48,043 nt of DNA from Psychrobacter sp. FME6 (GTDB lineage: Bacteria > Pseudomonadota > Gammaproteobacteria > Pseudomonadales > Moraxellaceae), in assembly GCF_014861365.1 (NCBI RefSeq), contig NZ_RRYW01000014.1, forward strand, positions 1-48,043. Direction: 5' to 3'. The notes below the pieces were generated by a model, which worked only from the letters and a program-made list of their open reading frames with translations, had not been told where the DNA came from and did not search any database. Below are positions 8,576-17,073 of the stretch, piece after piece (the first letter of the stretch is position 1; each line of letters starts with the position of its first letter). Position numbers and translations under genes: made by a program.

Positions 8576-9304
8576 ATGTCTTGGCATCTGTTTGCGGTAT
8601 TCTTTGCAAGTACCTTTTTTATCTCAGCGACTCCCGGTCCGAATATGCTCTTGGCATTTCAGTACGGTCTAAATTATGGCGTGAAGCGCACTTTATGGAC
8701 GCTGGCAGGTCTTAGTCTTGGACTTTTCGTTTTGTTGCTCTCGACATTACTGGGACTCGATGTCATTAGTCGTCAATCACCATGGTTATTGACGGTGATT
8801 AAGGCCGTTGGTGCAGCGTATTTAATTTATCTGGGTGTCAGCTCGTGGCGTGATGCTAGTGATAGTAGCTTGATTAGTGATGCCAGTACACTGAGTGCAG
8901 AAGTTCATGCAGATCTGACAACGACTGATAACGTATTAAATAAACCTCAGCCACGCTCGCTCTCTAGTGCCGCTGTCAAAGCGCCGCCTAGTGAATGGTT
9001 GCTATTTCGAACTGGTATGTGGGTATCTTTATCGAACCCCAAAGCGATTTTATTTTTTGCCGCCTTTTTCCCTAAATTTATCAATTTTAGCGCGCCATTA
9101 TGGCCGCAATATATCATGCTGACGTTAGGGCTATTTTTGAGCGAAACGATTTGGCAGGTGGTATATACGCTAGGTGGTAAAAAGCTGGCAGGTTGGCTTG
9201 ATGTGGGTGAGCGGTTAGCGTGGCTCAATCGTGGTTGCGGCGTTATCTTTATTTTAATTGCCGCGGCTCTATTGGCTGAAGTGTTGAATGGTTTTCTAAC
9301 TTAG
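8576..9304 (+). CDS. LysE/RhtB family amino-acid exporter
   Basis: A 242-residue inner-membrane protein of the LysE/RhtB translocator family, which exports amino acids such as threonine, homoserine or lysine. The N-terminal family signature FISATPGPNMLLAFQYGLNYG is present near residues 15-35. About six hydrophobic segments are visible. A polar insert of about 45 residues (about 100-145, Ser/Asp/Thr-rich) splits the two halves. RhtB proteins are usually about 206 residues, so this insert explains the extra length. The ATG at 8576 has AGTAGGGG (8561-8568) 7 nt upstream; a TTG at 8573 would add one residue. Substrate is unknown. A family B repeat begins 7 nt after the stop. Confidence 0.88.
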   Translation: MSWHLFAVFFASTFFISATPGPNMLLAFQYGLNYGVKRTLWTLAGLSLGLFVLLLSTLLGLDVISRQSPWLLTVIKAVGAAYLIYLGVSSWRDASDSSLISDASTLSAEVHADLTTTDNVLNKPQPRSLSSAAVKAPPSEWLLFRTGMWVSLSNPKAILFFAAFFPKFINFSAPLWPQYIMLTLGLFLSETIWQVVYTLGGKKLAGWLDVGERLAWLNRGCGVIFILIAAALLAEVLNGFLT

Positions 9305-9310
9305 ATATTA

Positions 9311-9448
9311 TATAGTTAAAATACTTTAAAAACGCTACGATACTGCTGGTATAGTTTTTTTGTAGCCTCTGTCTGCGTAGGCACAGCAAGCAAGAAAAAA
9401 CGGTACCTGCAGTACGTGATGTATCGATTTTATTTTTCACTGACTATA
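9311..9448 (+). repeat. Repeat family B, full copy B1 (138 bp)
   Basis: This copy is nearly identical to 44867-45004 and to the reverse complement of 37052-37189, all 138 bp. It has outer ends TATAGT...ACTATA, imperfect inverted inner arms (CGCTAC...ATACTGCTGGTA against TACCTGCAGTACGTGATGTA), and a central core GCCTCTGTCTGCGTAGGCAC (9365-9384). No coding capacity is evident. It starts 7 nt after the LysE/RhtB stop codon. Confidence 0.88.
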
Positions 9449-9492
9449 GTTAACTCGTTGTCTACCATAGCCCCAAAAATTAATATTTACTC

Positions 9493-9533
9493 ATAAAAAA
9501 GCCGTTCGTTATTGATAGCGAACGGCTTTCTTT
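9493..9533 (-). terminator. Terminator after miaB
   Basis: AAGCCGTTCG pairs with CGAACGGCTT around a TTATTGATAG loop. Read on the minus strand the stem is followed by six T, placing it 28 bp past the miaB stop. The plus-strand side has CTTTCTTTATT and could also stop read-through from the exporter gene. Confidence 0.88.
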
Positions 9534-9560
9534 ATTGAATTAAAGTTATTTTATAACCTG

Positions 9561-11051
9561 TTAAGCCAGTACTTCGATTAGCTCACCTTTGACCATATGC
9601 GGACTAACAAAATCGGTCACACGTACGCTAACGATTTTACCGAGTAACTCATCCATTTTATCAGTGTCATAAGGGAACATAACGGTGCGGGTATTATCCG
9701 CTGTACCAATTAAGCAGTCAGGGTGACGATTGGCGACTTGCTCAACCAAAACCCGAGTCGTGGTACCAACCATTTCATGGGTTTTAGCAAGGGTTGAATC
9801 AATAATAACTTTTTGAAACTCTGCCAGTCGAGCTTTTTTGGTGCTAAAGCTGACATCATCGGGCAATTCTGCGGCTGGTGTACCCGGACGTTTGGAATAA
9901 ATGAAACTGTACGAGTGGTCAAAGTTTAACTCTTTTGCCAAATTCAATGTATCTTGAAAGTCTTGGTCAGTCTCGCCCGGGAAGCCAATAATAAAGTCGC
10001 TTGATAAGTAAATATCTGGGCGAATGGCTTTGAGTTTATTAATCTGATTGATATAAACATCAATGGTATGGTTGCGTTTCATCGCTGCCAATATTGCATT
10101 TGAGCCACTTTGAACCGGCAGATGCAAGTGAGATACCAACTCTGGCAATTGCGCATAAGCATCGATGATGTCATCGGTGAACTCTAACGGGTGGCTGGTG
10201 GTATAACGAATACGCTCAACGCCATCGACGTGGGAGACATAATGCAATAATTCAGCGAAACGGCAAATACTGCCGTCGTCTTTTTCACCACGATAGCCGT
10301 TGACGTTTTGCCCTAATAGATTGATTTCACGGATACCTTGCGCGGCTAGGCTATCAATTTCAGCCAATACATCGTCAAGTGGGCGGGACAGTTCTTCACC
10401 GCGGGTATAAGGCACCACACAAAATGAGCAATATTTTGAGCAGCCTTCCATGATAGACACAAAGGCTTTGTAACCTTCTACTCTTGGCTCTGGTAAAAAA
10501 TCAAATTTTTCGATACTCGGGAACGAGACATCAATCGTGCCAATACGATTTTTGGGCGAGATATCACGTTGTTCATGAGATTGATCGTATAGTTCTGGCA
10601 AACGGTGCAAAGTTTGTGGACCAAAGACCATATCCACATAAGGGGCGCGTTTTTGGATATTGTCGCCTTCTTGTGAGGCCACGCAGCCACCCACACCAAT
10701 AACTAAGTCAGGGCGTTTTTCTTTTAGTTTGCGCCAGCGACCCAATTCTGAAAAGACCTTTTCTTGCGCTTTTTCACGAATCGAGCAGGTATTCATTAAT
10801 AGCACATCGGCTTCGTCAATATCGTGTGTCACTTCCATGCCGTGTGAGTCGCCGAGTACATCGAGCATTTTGCCAGAATCATAGACGTTCATCTGACAGC
10901 CTTGAGTGGTCACAAACACCTTTTTAGTCGCCGATTTTACAGGGGCTTGAGCGGAACTTGGCTCTTTGAGTGCAATAGCAGTAGGCGCAGTAACCGCGGT
11001 GTCAGTGACAGCAGCGTCATCGATGCGGGGATTAAATACAGTAACACTCAT
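9561..11051 (-). CDS. miaB: tRNA-2-methylthio-N6-dimethylallyladenosine synthase
   Basis: A radical-SAM methylthiotransferase that adds the ms2 group to i6A37 in tRNAs reading UNN codons. The N-terminal UPF0004 domain cluster ligands are seen in [11 protein letters not shown] (about residue 52), NTCSIREKA (about 88) and GGCVASQEG (about 122). The radical-SAM CxxxCxxC is in [17 protein letters not shown] (about 204). A C-terminal TRAM domain covers roughly the last 65 residues. The protein is 496 residues against about 474 in E. coli; the difference is an Ala/Thr-rich N-terminal extension (about 40 residues). It stands alone on the minus strand, divergent from slt, with its own terminator. Confidence 0.96.
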   Translation of the reverse strand: MSVTVFNPRIDDAAVTDTAVTAPTAIALKEPSSAQAPVKSATKKVFVTTQGCQMNVYDSGKMLDVLGDSHGMEVTHDIDEADVLLMNTCSIREKAQEKVFSELGRWRKLKEKRPDLVIGVGGCVASQEGDNIQKRAPYVDMVFGPQTLHRLPELYDQSHEQRDISPKNRIGTIDVSFPSIEKFDFLPEPRVEGYKAFVSIMEGCSKYCSFCVVPYTRGEELSRPLDDVLAEIDSLAAQGIREINLLGQNVNGYRGEKDDGSICRFAELLHYVSHVDGVERIRYTTSHPLEFTDDIIDAYAQLPELVSHLHLPVQSGSNAILAAMKRNHTIDVYINQINKLKAIRPDIYLSSDFIIGFPGETDQDFQDTLNLAKELNFDHSYSFIYSKRPGTPAAELPDDVSFSTKKARLAEFQKVIIDSTLAKTHEMVGTTTRVLVEQVANRHPDCLIGTADNTRTVMFPYDTDKMDELLGKIVSVRVTDFVSPHMVKGELIEVLA

Positions 11052-11420
11052 AAGGATAAGTCCATGATTGACTAAAAATATAGCGGGGTAGCGGATTAAC
11101 AGGTGGCATATTTTATCACAACCTCACGCCAATGTGAAAAGTTAGCGTGTGCTTGGGATGTTAATTATGCTAGATTATTTATAATAGTATCAATTGCTTA
11201 ACAGTTATTATTAAACCGATGTTATTAGAATCAATAGGATTTACCAATGATTGGTGCTTAATAACACCTTTGTGTTACACCCTGCTATCCAATTTATTAA
11301 CGAAAAGTAAAGCTTATGGTTGAAAGTGCAACGAGTATAGTATGATAAGCGCCATAAGCTTAGCGGTACTTGGCACATCGCTGTTCACACATTCGTAAAG
11401 ACATAATAAAGAGAGTCAGT
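11052..11420. other. Divergent miaB-slt intergenic region
   Basis: It must hold promoters for both directions. The only motif I can point to is TATAAT at 11180-11185 (plus strand, -10-like), without a convincing -35 at the right distance. No other structure stands out. A longer open frame upstream of the slt start (TTG at 11370) is not supported by a ribosome-binding site. Confidence 0.35.
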
Positions 11421-13571
11421 ATGACAAAATTGCGTGTTGCTCATAGTACCAAGGATCGAAAAGCTATTCATCAAAATGATGGCTCAAAGCGGTTTAAAGA
11501 AAATAGACTACGAATCAGTGTGCTGAGTCTAGCAACGGCGGTGGGTACGTTAGGATTGTCACAAGTTGCTTGTGCAGATCTGACGTGGGGCGATAATGAA
11601 AGCTATCAAACCGAAAGCTACGAATCGGGAAGCTATCAGCAAAATACTGGCTATCAGTCAGATAATGGTGCGAGCTCATTCACCGCGGCGGCTATCGCGG
11701 CAGATCGCGGTGATATCAATGCGCTTTATGAGTATGAGCAAGCGATGAGTGGTGGTTTGTTTGCCATGTATCCAACTTACTGGCGCATGAATCTGGATTT
11801 GAACTCGCAAAGCTCAGCGGCTGTGTCACAGTTTGTCCGTCAATATCCAGATACAGTCATGGCAGAAAAGCTGGTTGCTGATTTTGCTGAAGCCAAAGCG
11901 GGTTCGAATGATTATGCGTCAGTACGACAAGTGGCCAACTTGATTACCAATGCTGATGCCAGTGAGCGCTGTGCGGTGGCGCTTGGGTTTAATAATGGCG
12001 GTGACACCATGCGCGCCATGGCAGCAAAGTCTGATGTTTGGCTGGTGACCAAAAAGCAGCCAGCCTTGTGTGACCAATTAGCGATGGAGATGAATAATAA
12101 CGCGCTGATTAGTAATCAAGATAGAGTGTCGCGACTGAAACGCATGCTGCGTAAAGGCAAGACTGGCGACATCATGGCGTTGTCCTCACGTTTGGGCGCC
12201 TCTATTCCTTATTCGTCATTGAGCGAAACTCAGCTAAATCCGTCGTCGTTTTTTAGTCGTTTTTCTCGCGAGCCTGCCACTCAAACCAATCAATATTTAT
12301 ATCAATATGCCATAGGGCGCTTAGCAGAGAAGTCTTATCGTGAAGCCGCTCTGCAACTAGATTTTGATATTAAGCAAGACAACCAGCGCGCCTCTAAATT
12401 GTTAAATGAAGATACCCGCCGAGCAGCCTATCGTACGCTTGGGGTGCAGCGCATGAATCATAACACCGATGATGGTTTTAATGCTGAGGCAGTTGATTGG
12501 TTCCGCAAGAGCTTGGATGATGATTTTAGCTTTGAAGAAGCAGAATATTATGCCATAGCCGCGATCCGTTTTAGCCGCTGGGATGACGTGGTTGAGGCGA
12601 TCTCCCAAATGGATAGCGAGATACAAAGAGAAAATCAGTGGCAGTATTGGTTGGCACGTGCGTATGAGCAATCAAGCGATGCTAACAAACGTAATACCGC
12701 TAAAAAGATGTATAAAAACTTGGCAAAAAGTAATGAGTACTATGGTTTGATGGCAAAAGATAAGGTTGGGCAGCGTTTTGATGCCAGTCGTTTGGGTGGT
12801 AATAATTTACCAAACGTCAGTAATGCAGACCGTGCTCGCGTTATGCAAAACCCACACTTTGCCCGAGCATTTGCTTTATACAATGCCGATGCCAGTCGTG
12901 CTTATGCCAACCGTGAATGGAACTGGGCGGTGAAAAAAGCGCGTGATAATCGTGATGATAAGTTAATTGTTGCTGCTGCTCGTCAAGCTCATGATATGGG
13001 CTGGCTCGATCGTGCCATTTATGCTGTGGATAACACTGATTCGGTCAATCACTTAGCGATATCACATCCGATGCCACACCAATCGGCGGTAGTACGTCAT
13101 AGTCAGTCCGCAGGTATCGATCCGGCGTGGGCTTATGGCATCATGCGCCAAGAAAGCCGTTTTGTGACTTCGGCACGCTCTAATGTTGGTGCCAGTGGCC
13201 TAATGCAAGTCATGCCGGCTACGGCAAAATATATTGCCCGAAATCTGGGTGAGACTTATAGTGCCAGCCGCGCTAATAGTGGCGATACCAATATCCGCTA
13301 TGGTACCTGGTATATGGGTGATATCTTTGGCAAGCTACACAGTCAGCCGGTATTGGCAACAGCAGGCTATAATGCCGGGCCTAACAACGCCAAACGTTGG
13401 CAGCCTGTTTATGGCTCATTGGCTGCGGACCAATATGTCGAATCGTTTGCCTTTCCTGAAACGCGCAATTACGTCAAACACGTGATGGAAAACGCCACTA
13501 TTTATAGCAGTCTATTAGGTCGTGGTCAGCCGATTAGTCAGCGCATGGGTGCTGTACCTGCCGCTTTTTAA
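11421..13571 (+). CDS. slt: Soluble lytic transglycosylase (Slt family)
   Basis: A periplasmic muramidase-like enzyme that cleaves MurNAc-GlcNAc bonds with 1,6-anhydro ring formation. Residues about 32-50 form a signal-peptide core ending VACA-DLT. The middle part is a long helical region like the superhelical U/L domains of Slt70. The C-terminal catalytic domain shows the active-site Glu in MRQESRF, then SNVGASGLMQVMPATAK and ATAGYNAGPNNAKRW. The protein is 716 residues, against about 645 for E. coli Slt. The ATG at 11421 has AGAGAGT (11410-11416) just upstream; the TTG at 11370 has none. The 1,6-anhydro products are substrates in the recycling route of ampD, 8 kb away. A terminator follows. 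Confidence 0.93.
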   Translation: MTKLRVAHSTKDRKAIHQNDGSKRFKENRLRISVLSLATAVGTLGLSQVACADLTWGDNESYQTESYESGSYQQNTGYQSDNGASSFTAAAIAADRGDINALYEYEQAMSGGLFAMYPTYWRMNLDLNSQSSAAVSQFVRQYPDTVMAEKLVADFAEAKAGSNDYASVRQVANLITNADASERCAVALGFNNGGDTMRAMAAKSDVWLVTKKQPALCDQLAMEMNNNALISNQDRVSRLKRMLRKGKTGDIMALSSRLGASIPYSSLSETQLNPSSFFSRFSREPATQTNQYLYQYAIGRLAEKSYREAALQLDFDIKQDNQRASKLLNEDTRRAAYRTLGVQRMNHNTDDGFNAEAVDWFRKSLDDDFSFEEAEYYAIAAIRFSRWDDVVEAISQMDSEIQRENQWQYWLARAYEQSSDANKRNTAKKMYKNLAKSNEYYGLMAKDKVGQRFDASRLGGNNLPNVSNADRARVMQNPHFARAFALYNADASRAYANREWNWAVKKARDNRDDKLIVAAARQAHDMGWLDRAIYAVDNTDSVNHLAISHPMPHQSAVVRHSQSAGIDPAWAYGIMRQESRFVTSARSNVGASGLMQVMPATAKYIARNLGETYSASRANSGDTNIRYGTWYMGDIFGKLHSQPVLATAGYNAGPNNAKRWQPVYGSLAADQYVESFAFPETRNYVKHVMENATIYSSLLGRGQPISQRMGAVPAAF

Positions 13572-13591
13572 GGCAATCATTTTTAAGACTA

Positions 13592-13632
13592 ACAAACCAT
13601 TAGCGAGCAATCGTTAATGGTTTGCTTTTATA
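13592..13632 (+). terminator. Terminator after slt
   Basis: CAAACCATTA pairs with TTAATGGTTTG around a GCGAGCAATCG loop and is followed by CTTTTATAAA. It lies about 20 nt after the slt stop. Confidence 0.8.
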
Positions 13633-13743
13633 AATGGGGCTCAGATATTTTTACGTCACTTCTGCAATCATTAGCCTGTGTTTACGTTTCTGCTATATAT
13701 TAAAAAAAGTGTTTTGCTACCATTACCATAGGGTTTGTTTAGC

Positions 13744-13890
13744 TATCGGCAATTCTAAAAGAAATCGGTATGTTGGTAGCCACGTGCTACTGTTATAAAA
13801 TTTTCTTGCTTGCTGTTCGCAAGCGTGACAGAGGCGACGAAAAATTTACTCCAGTAGCACTCGTATCGATTTTAAAGTGAATTAACTATA
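13744..13890 (-). repeat. Repeat family B, diverged copy B4 (about 147 bp)
   Basis: It keeps the outer TTAACTATA end, the CTTGCTTGCTGT...GACAGAGGC core (13804-13834, changed inside to TTCGCAAGCG) and inverted inner arms (GTAGCCACGTGCTACTG against CAGTAGCACTCGTATCG). It is a separate subfamily from the 138-bp copies, sharing its right end with the short element at 16919-16987. Position 13572-14041 otherwise holds only the slt terminator and AT-rich DNA with no visible gene. Confidence 0.75.
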
Positions 13891-14041
13891 TCGGCAGTCC
13901 TAATATTTGAATGTTTAACTATTTAAATGTTCAACAAACCTTAATCAATACCCATATTTTTTAGCTCTATTCTTGGTTCGATGAGTGTTTATGTTTTGTG
14001 CACCTTGAGCTAAGCGATAGCCCATGTTTTATCATTGCTAG

Positions 14042-14917
14042 ATGCCTTTTGCCCTTATGATTAAAAAATATTTTAACCTATCCATGGTGCCGAAAACGTC
14101 ATCAAAAACGAAGCATCAGCCCATTATGCAGATGCTTTCTTTATCGAATCCGATGTTGTCATCGAGCCTGATGTCAAATTTGAGCCAATCGAAAACAAAG
14201 CTAAGCGCGCAACCAAAAATAAAAGCGTTTAAGCTTTTAGATCAGTATCGTGTCAGCTTGATAGGTAAATGTTATATAAATAAGGCTAATGCTGCGACGA
14301 GTATCGGGGCTTTATTGATACTACAAGGTATGATGCTGACCCCAGCCCATGCCGCCAGTGCTGCCAAAACTGGACAGCGTGTGTTGATGATCGAGATGAC
14401 GCCAGCATTATGTAGCATGCAACCGACACGTGCTCGCATGCGTCAATGTCTAGAAGGCTATTCATTGACAGTATCAGGTTTGGATATGGGCTATGGTGAG
14501 CGCTGTGGGCGAGGTAGTGAGCCACGGCTGACACCGCTACAGCTCAAAGTCGTCAACCGTATCATGCCCGACACGACAGTACGTAGCCAAGCATGGCAGC
14601 GCTATGGAGACTGTAGCCCACTCAGTGCGAGCAGTTATTTCCGTCAGATTACCAATTATGCAGGGGCACTGAAACTACCGAACGAGCTGAATACCGGTAA
14701 TAGTTATACGGTTTCTAAGTCGCGATTTATCAGTCAAATGACCCAGCTTAATAGTGGCATGTCCTCAAGCAGTATTGACCTGATTTGCCAAGCAGGTAGC
14801 CGCCGTCAATCAACTTTGACCGATGTCCATGTTTGCTATGAAGGTAGCGAATTTGGTACGTGTCATAATATTGTAGATAACTGTGGTACTAAATTTATTA
14901 TTTCAGGCGGCAAATAA
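14042..14917 (+). CDS. Secreted RNase T2-like protein, catalytic His residues apparently missing
   Basis: A 291-residue frame with a hydrophobic signal core ending PAHA-AS (about residues 89-105), then a domain resembling the RNase T2 family. YSLTVSGLDMG aligns with the first catalytic block (usually VHGLWP) but has Ser for His. AWQRYGDCS aligns with the second (usually EWxKHGTC) but has Tyr for the catalytic His. The mature part has eight Cys, enough for four disulfides, and the late LTDVHVCYE...GTC pattern also fits T2 enzymes. I infer a periplasmic protein that binds RNA or has lost catalysis. The long N-region (about 85 residues) suggests that the true start is one of the later Met codons; no ribosome-binding site decides it. 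Confidence 0.65.
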   Translation: MPFALMIKKYFNLSMVPKTSSKTKHQPIMQMLSLSNPMLSSSLMSNLSQSKTKLSAQPKIKAFKLLDQYRVSLIGKCYINKANAATSIGALLILQGMMLTPAHAASAAKTGQRVLMIEMTPALCSMQPTRARMRQCLEGYSLTVSGLDMGYGERCGRGSEPRLTPLQLKVVNRIMPDTTVRSQAWQRYGDCSPLSASSYFRQITNYAGALKLPNELNTGNSYTVSKSRFISQMTQLNSGMSSSSIDLICQAGSRRQSTLTDVHVCYEGSEFGTCHNIVDNCGTKFIISGGK

Positions 14918-15306
14918 CCCTTTCTATTTTAGCTCTTTTTATCATGTTCTCTGGCTTGCTGTGCCTACGCAGACAGAGGCAGCAAAAATTATATTTGAAC
15001 GAAAGCAGAGCTGTATTGTTTTAACATTGGCTCAATTATATAACTATTCAGCCTGTCATAAACGTCTCTTTATACCGCTCTAGCGCTTTACTTATAAGCC
15101 TTTTATGGGTTTAGAAACCTTGTCGTATAAAATGTAACAATATAGTCGTGATTAGCCTTCTCGCTTTCTCTAGACGGTGAATAGGCTGAGGTGCTACACT
15201 AACCTTCGGTTTATGGCTGCTGCTATGTAGCAAGCAAGTCGATATCTACAACGATAACCATCAATTACAATCATGAATTATCTAATCAATAATTAGGGAG
15301 TATTCA
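14918..15306. other. Intergenic region before mdh
   Basis: The first part holds a family B core (14938-15000). The rest is the mdh upstream region and shows no gene. A plus-strand open frame at 14883-15083 overlaps the repeat and is not supported. AGGGAG before the mdh ATG is a clear ribosome-binding site; a promoter could not be fixed. Confidence 0.5.
14938..15000 (-). repeat. Repeat family B, core fragment
   Basis: The core CTTGCTGTGCCTACGCAGAC (14950-14969) followed by AGAGGC is an exact match to the core of the 138-bp copies, in reverse orientation. The flanking arms and outer ends are largely missing. It begins about 20 nt after the RNase T2-like gene. Confidence 0.75.
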
Positions 15307-16296
15307 ATGTCAATGAAACAGCCTTTACGTGTTGCCGTTACTGGTGCCGCTGGAAATATCAGCTACGCGATGCTATTTCGTATTGCCTCTGGTGAAATGC
15401 TAGGTAAAGATCAGCCAGTTATTTTGCAATTGCTTGAAATCGCCCCAGCGCTAGACGCTCTAAAGGGTGTGGTCATGGAATTAGAAGACTGCGCATTCCC
15501 TTTATTAGCTGGTATTGTGCAGACTGATGATGCGACGGTTGCATTTAAAGATGTCGACTATGCTTTGCTAGTAGGTTCACGTCCTCGTGGCCCAGGTATG
15601 GAACGTAAAGATTTGCTAGAAGCCAATGCAGCGATTTTCTCAGCACAAGGTAAAGCATTGAATGACGTTGCAAGCCGTGACGTAAAAGTCTTGGTTGTGG
15701 GTAACCCTGCGAACACCAACGCGCTTATCGCTCAGCGTAATGCACCAGATCTTGATCCGCGCAACTTCACGGCAATGACTCGTTTAGATCACAACCGCGC
15801 CATGGCGCAGTTGGCTGGCAAAACGGACAGCACTGTCAACGACGTGAAAAAAATGACCATCTGGGGCAACCATTCATCAACTCAGTATCCTGATCTGACT
15901 GCTTGCACTGTAAACGGCAAGCCAGCATTAGACTTGGTCGATCGTGACTGGTACGAAGGTACTTATATCCCAGAAGTACAACAACGCGGTGCCGCTATTA
16001 TTAAAGCTCGCGGTGCATCATCTGCCGCTTCTGCTGCTAATGCTGCTATTGCACATATGCGCACGTGGGTACTTGGTAGCGATGAGAATGATTGGGTATC
16101 AATGGGTGTTTACTCAAACGGCGAGTACGGTATTACAGAAGGCTTAATCTACTCATTCCCATGCACGTGCACGAACGGCGACTGGGCTATCGTAGACGGC
16201 GTTGATGTGTCATCAGACTTCTCAAAAGAGAAAATGGCGGCAACTGAGCAAGAGCTTAGCGAAGAGCGTGATGCAGTCGCACATTTACTACCATAA
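15307..16296 (+). CDS. mdh: Malate dehydrogenase (NAD-dependent)
   Basis: Oxidises malate to oxaloacetate in the TCA cycle. The N-terminal nucleotide-binding motif [19 protein letters not shown] (about residues 9-27) is the form seen in dimeric, cytosolic-type malate dehydrogenases. Substrate and catalytic parts are visible in [12 protein letters not shown] (about 160) and [14 protein letters not shown] (about 185, catalytic His). 329 residues is typical of this group. AGGGAG sits 7 nt before the ATG. It appears to be a single-gene unit, ended by a strong terminator at 16336-16369. Confidence 0.96.
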   Translation: MSMKQPLRVAVTGAAGNISYAMLFRIASGEMLGKDQPVILQLLEIAPALDALKGVVMELEDCAFPLLAGIVQTDDATVAFKDVDYALLVGSRPRGPGMERKDLLEANAAIFSAQGKALNDVASRDVKVLVVGNPANTNALIAQRNAPDLDPRNFTAMTRLDHNRAMAQLAGKTDSTVNDVKKMTIWGNHSSTQYPDLTACTVNGKPALDLVDRDWYEGTYIPEVQQRGAAIIKARGASSAASAANAAIAHMRTWVLGSDENDWVSMGVYSNGEYGITEGLIYSFPCTCTNGDWAIVDGVDVSSDFSKEKMAATEQELSEERDAVAHLLP

Positions 16297-16335
16297 GTGA
16301 TTAACTTGCTAACGCTGTTATATAACAAGTAGTAT

Positions 16336-16369
16336 AAAAAAGCCCTCCTAAAGTGTGAGGGCTTTTTTG
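16336..16369 (+). terminator. Terminator after mdh
   Basis: AAGCCCTC pairs with GAGGGCTT around CTAAAGTGT, followed by a run of T. A canonical intrinsic terminator about 40 nt after the mdh stop. Confidence 0.92.
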
Positions 16370-16414
16370 TCTGAAAGATATATTATCTGTCATTTATCGC
16401 TGTAAGCCTAAATC

Positions 16415-16519
16415 ATACCAAACCCAAAAAGTACGATTAGCTGTGTCAAAGCCGTTTAGTCTACAGTACGTAGCACTTGTTCTCGTTTTCCTTGCTACGC
16501 TAATTTTTGTGAATGGTAT
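16415..16519 (+). repeat. Repeat family A, full copy 2 (105 bp)
   Basis: It starts ATACCAAACCCAAAAAGTA and ends with the reverse complement of ATACCATTCACAAAAATTA, so its ends form an imperfect terminal inverted repeat (15 of 19 match). It is the same length as the copy at 45026-45130. From GTG at about 16442 it encodes a peptide of the VSxxFSLQ...LVFLATLIFVNG type. No target duplication is obvious. It lies between the mdh terminator and the DUF2789 gene; the remainder of the 16297-16660 gap shows no gene. Confidence 0.85.
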
Positions 16520-16660
16520 CAGTTATCACTTGAGCGTTAATACAATTGATAACGTTAGATAAACGTTGGTTAACAGCTATTAAAAAAAAGCTTGCTACAA
16601 TAAAGTGGAAAGTTTAAATAATAAGCAGAATAAAATCTGCGTCATTTAAGGAGAAGTTTT

Positions 16661-16900
16661 ATGTTGGGTGAACCTGAATACAATATGAATGAGCTGTTTG
16701 CTCAGTTAGGACTTGATAGCTCTGATGAAGCCATTGATCAATTTATTGACAAGAATAAACTGTCAAAAGAAGAAAAATTAATAGAAGCTGACGTTTGGAG
16801 CGATAACCAACGCGCTTTTTTACAGGAAGAATGGAATAAAGATGCAGCATGGGTCGAAATTATTGATGATTTAAATGTGCGTATGCATCCAGATGCATAG
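16661..16900 (+). CDS. DUF2789 family protein
   Basis: A 79-residue, acidic, probably cytoplasmic protein of the DUF2789 family. Signature parts are ELFAQLGLDSSDEAIDQFID (about residues 8-27), the WSDNQRAFLQEEW segment (about 47-59) and the ending WVEIIDDLNVRMH. Family members are about this length, widespread in gammaproteobacteria, and without an assigned function. AAGGAGAAG lies about 6 nt before the ATG. It stands alone: repeat A is upstream, and a short family B element and a shared terminator are downstream. Confidence 0.85.
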   Translation: MLGEPEYNMNELFAQLGLDSSDEAIDQFIDKNKLSKEEKLIEADVWSDNQRAFLQEEWNKDAAWVEIIDDLNVRMHPDA

Positions 16901-16918
16901 AGAAGAGAAAAACTAGCA

Positions 16919-16987
16919 TATAGGCAGTTCTAAATAAAAGCGATACGTTGGTAGCACTCGTATCGGTTTGAAAGTGAATTAACTATA
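16919..16987 (+). repeat. Short family B element (69 bp, no core)
   Basis: It begins TATAGGCAGTTCTAAATAAA and ends TTGAAAGTGAATTAACTATA. It matches both ends of the 13744-13890 copy but lacks the central core, like an internal deletion derivative. Central arms CGATACG and CGTATCG form a hairpin. It lies 19 nt after the DUF2789 stop. Confidence 0.75.
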
Positions 16988-16992
16988 GAATA

Positions 16993-17030
16993 AAAACCCA
17001 CAAACGTTATAAACGCTGTGGGTTTTTTTG
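16993..17030. terminator. Bidirectional terminator between DUF2789 gene and ribF
   Basis: AAACCCACA pairs with TGTGGGTTT around AACGTTATAAACGC. A run of T follows on the plus strand, and TTTTTATTC follows on the minus strand. It can serve both convergent genes. Confidence 0.88.
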
Positions 17031-17073
17031 TAAATCATAAATATCGACGCTCGCATGTAAGTTGATTGGCAAT

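Noticed and set aside
9249..9440. 63-residue minus-strand open frame (CLLCLRRQRLQK)
   Set aside because: The coding potential comes from the family B repeat; the same pseudo-peptide (CLRRQ) appears in other repeat copies.
14883..15083. 66-residue plus-strand open frame overlapping the RNase T2-like gene end
   Set aside because: It overlaps a real gene in another frame and then reads through a family B repeat core; composition is not protein-like.
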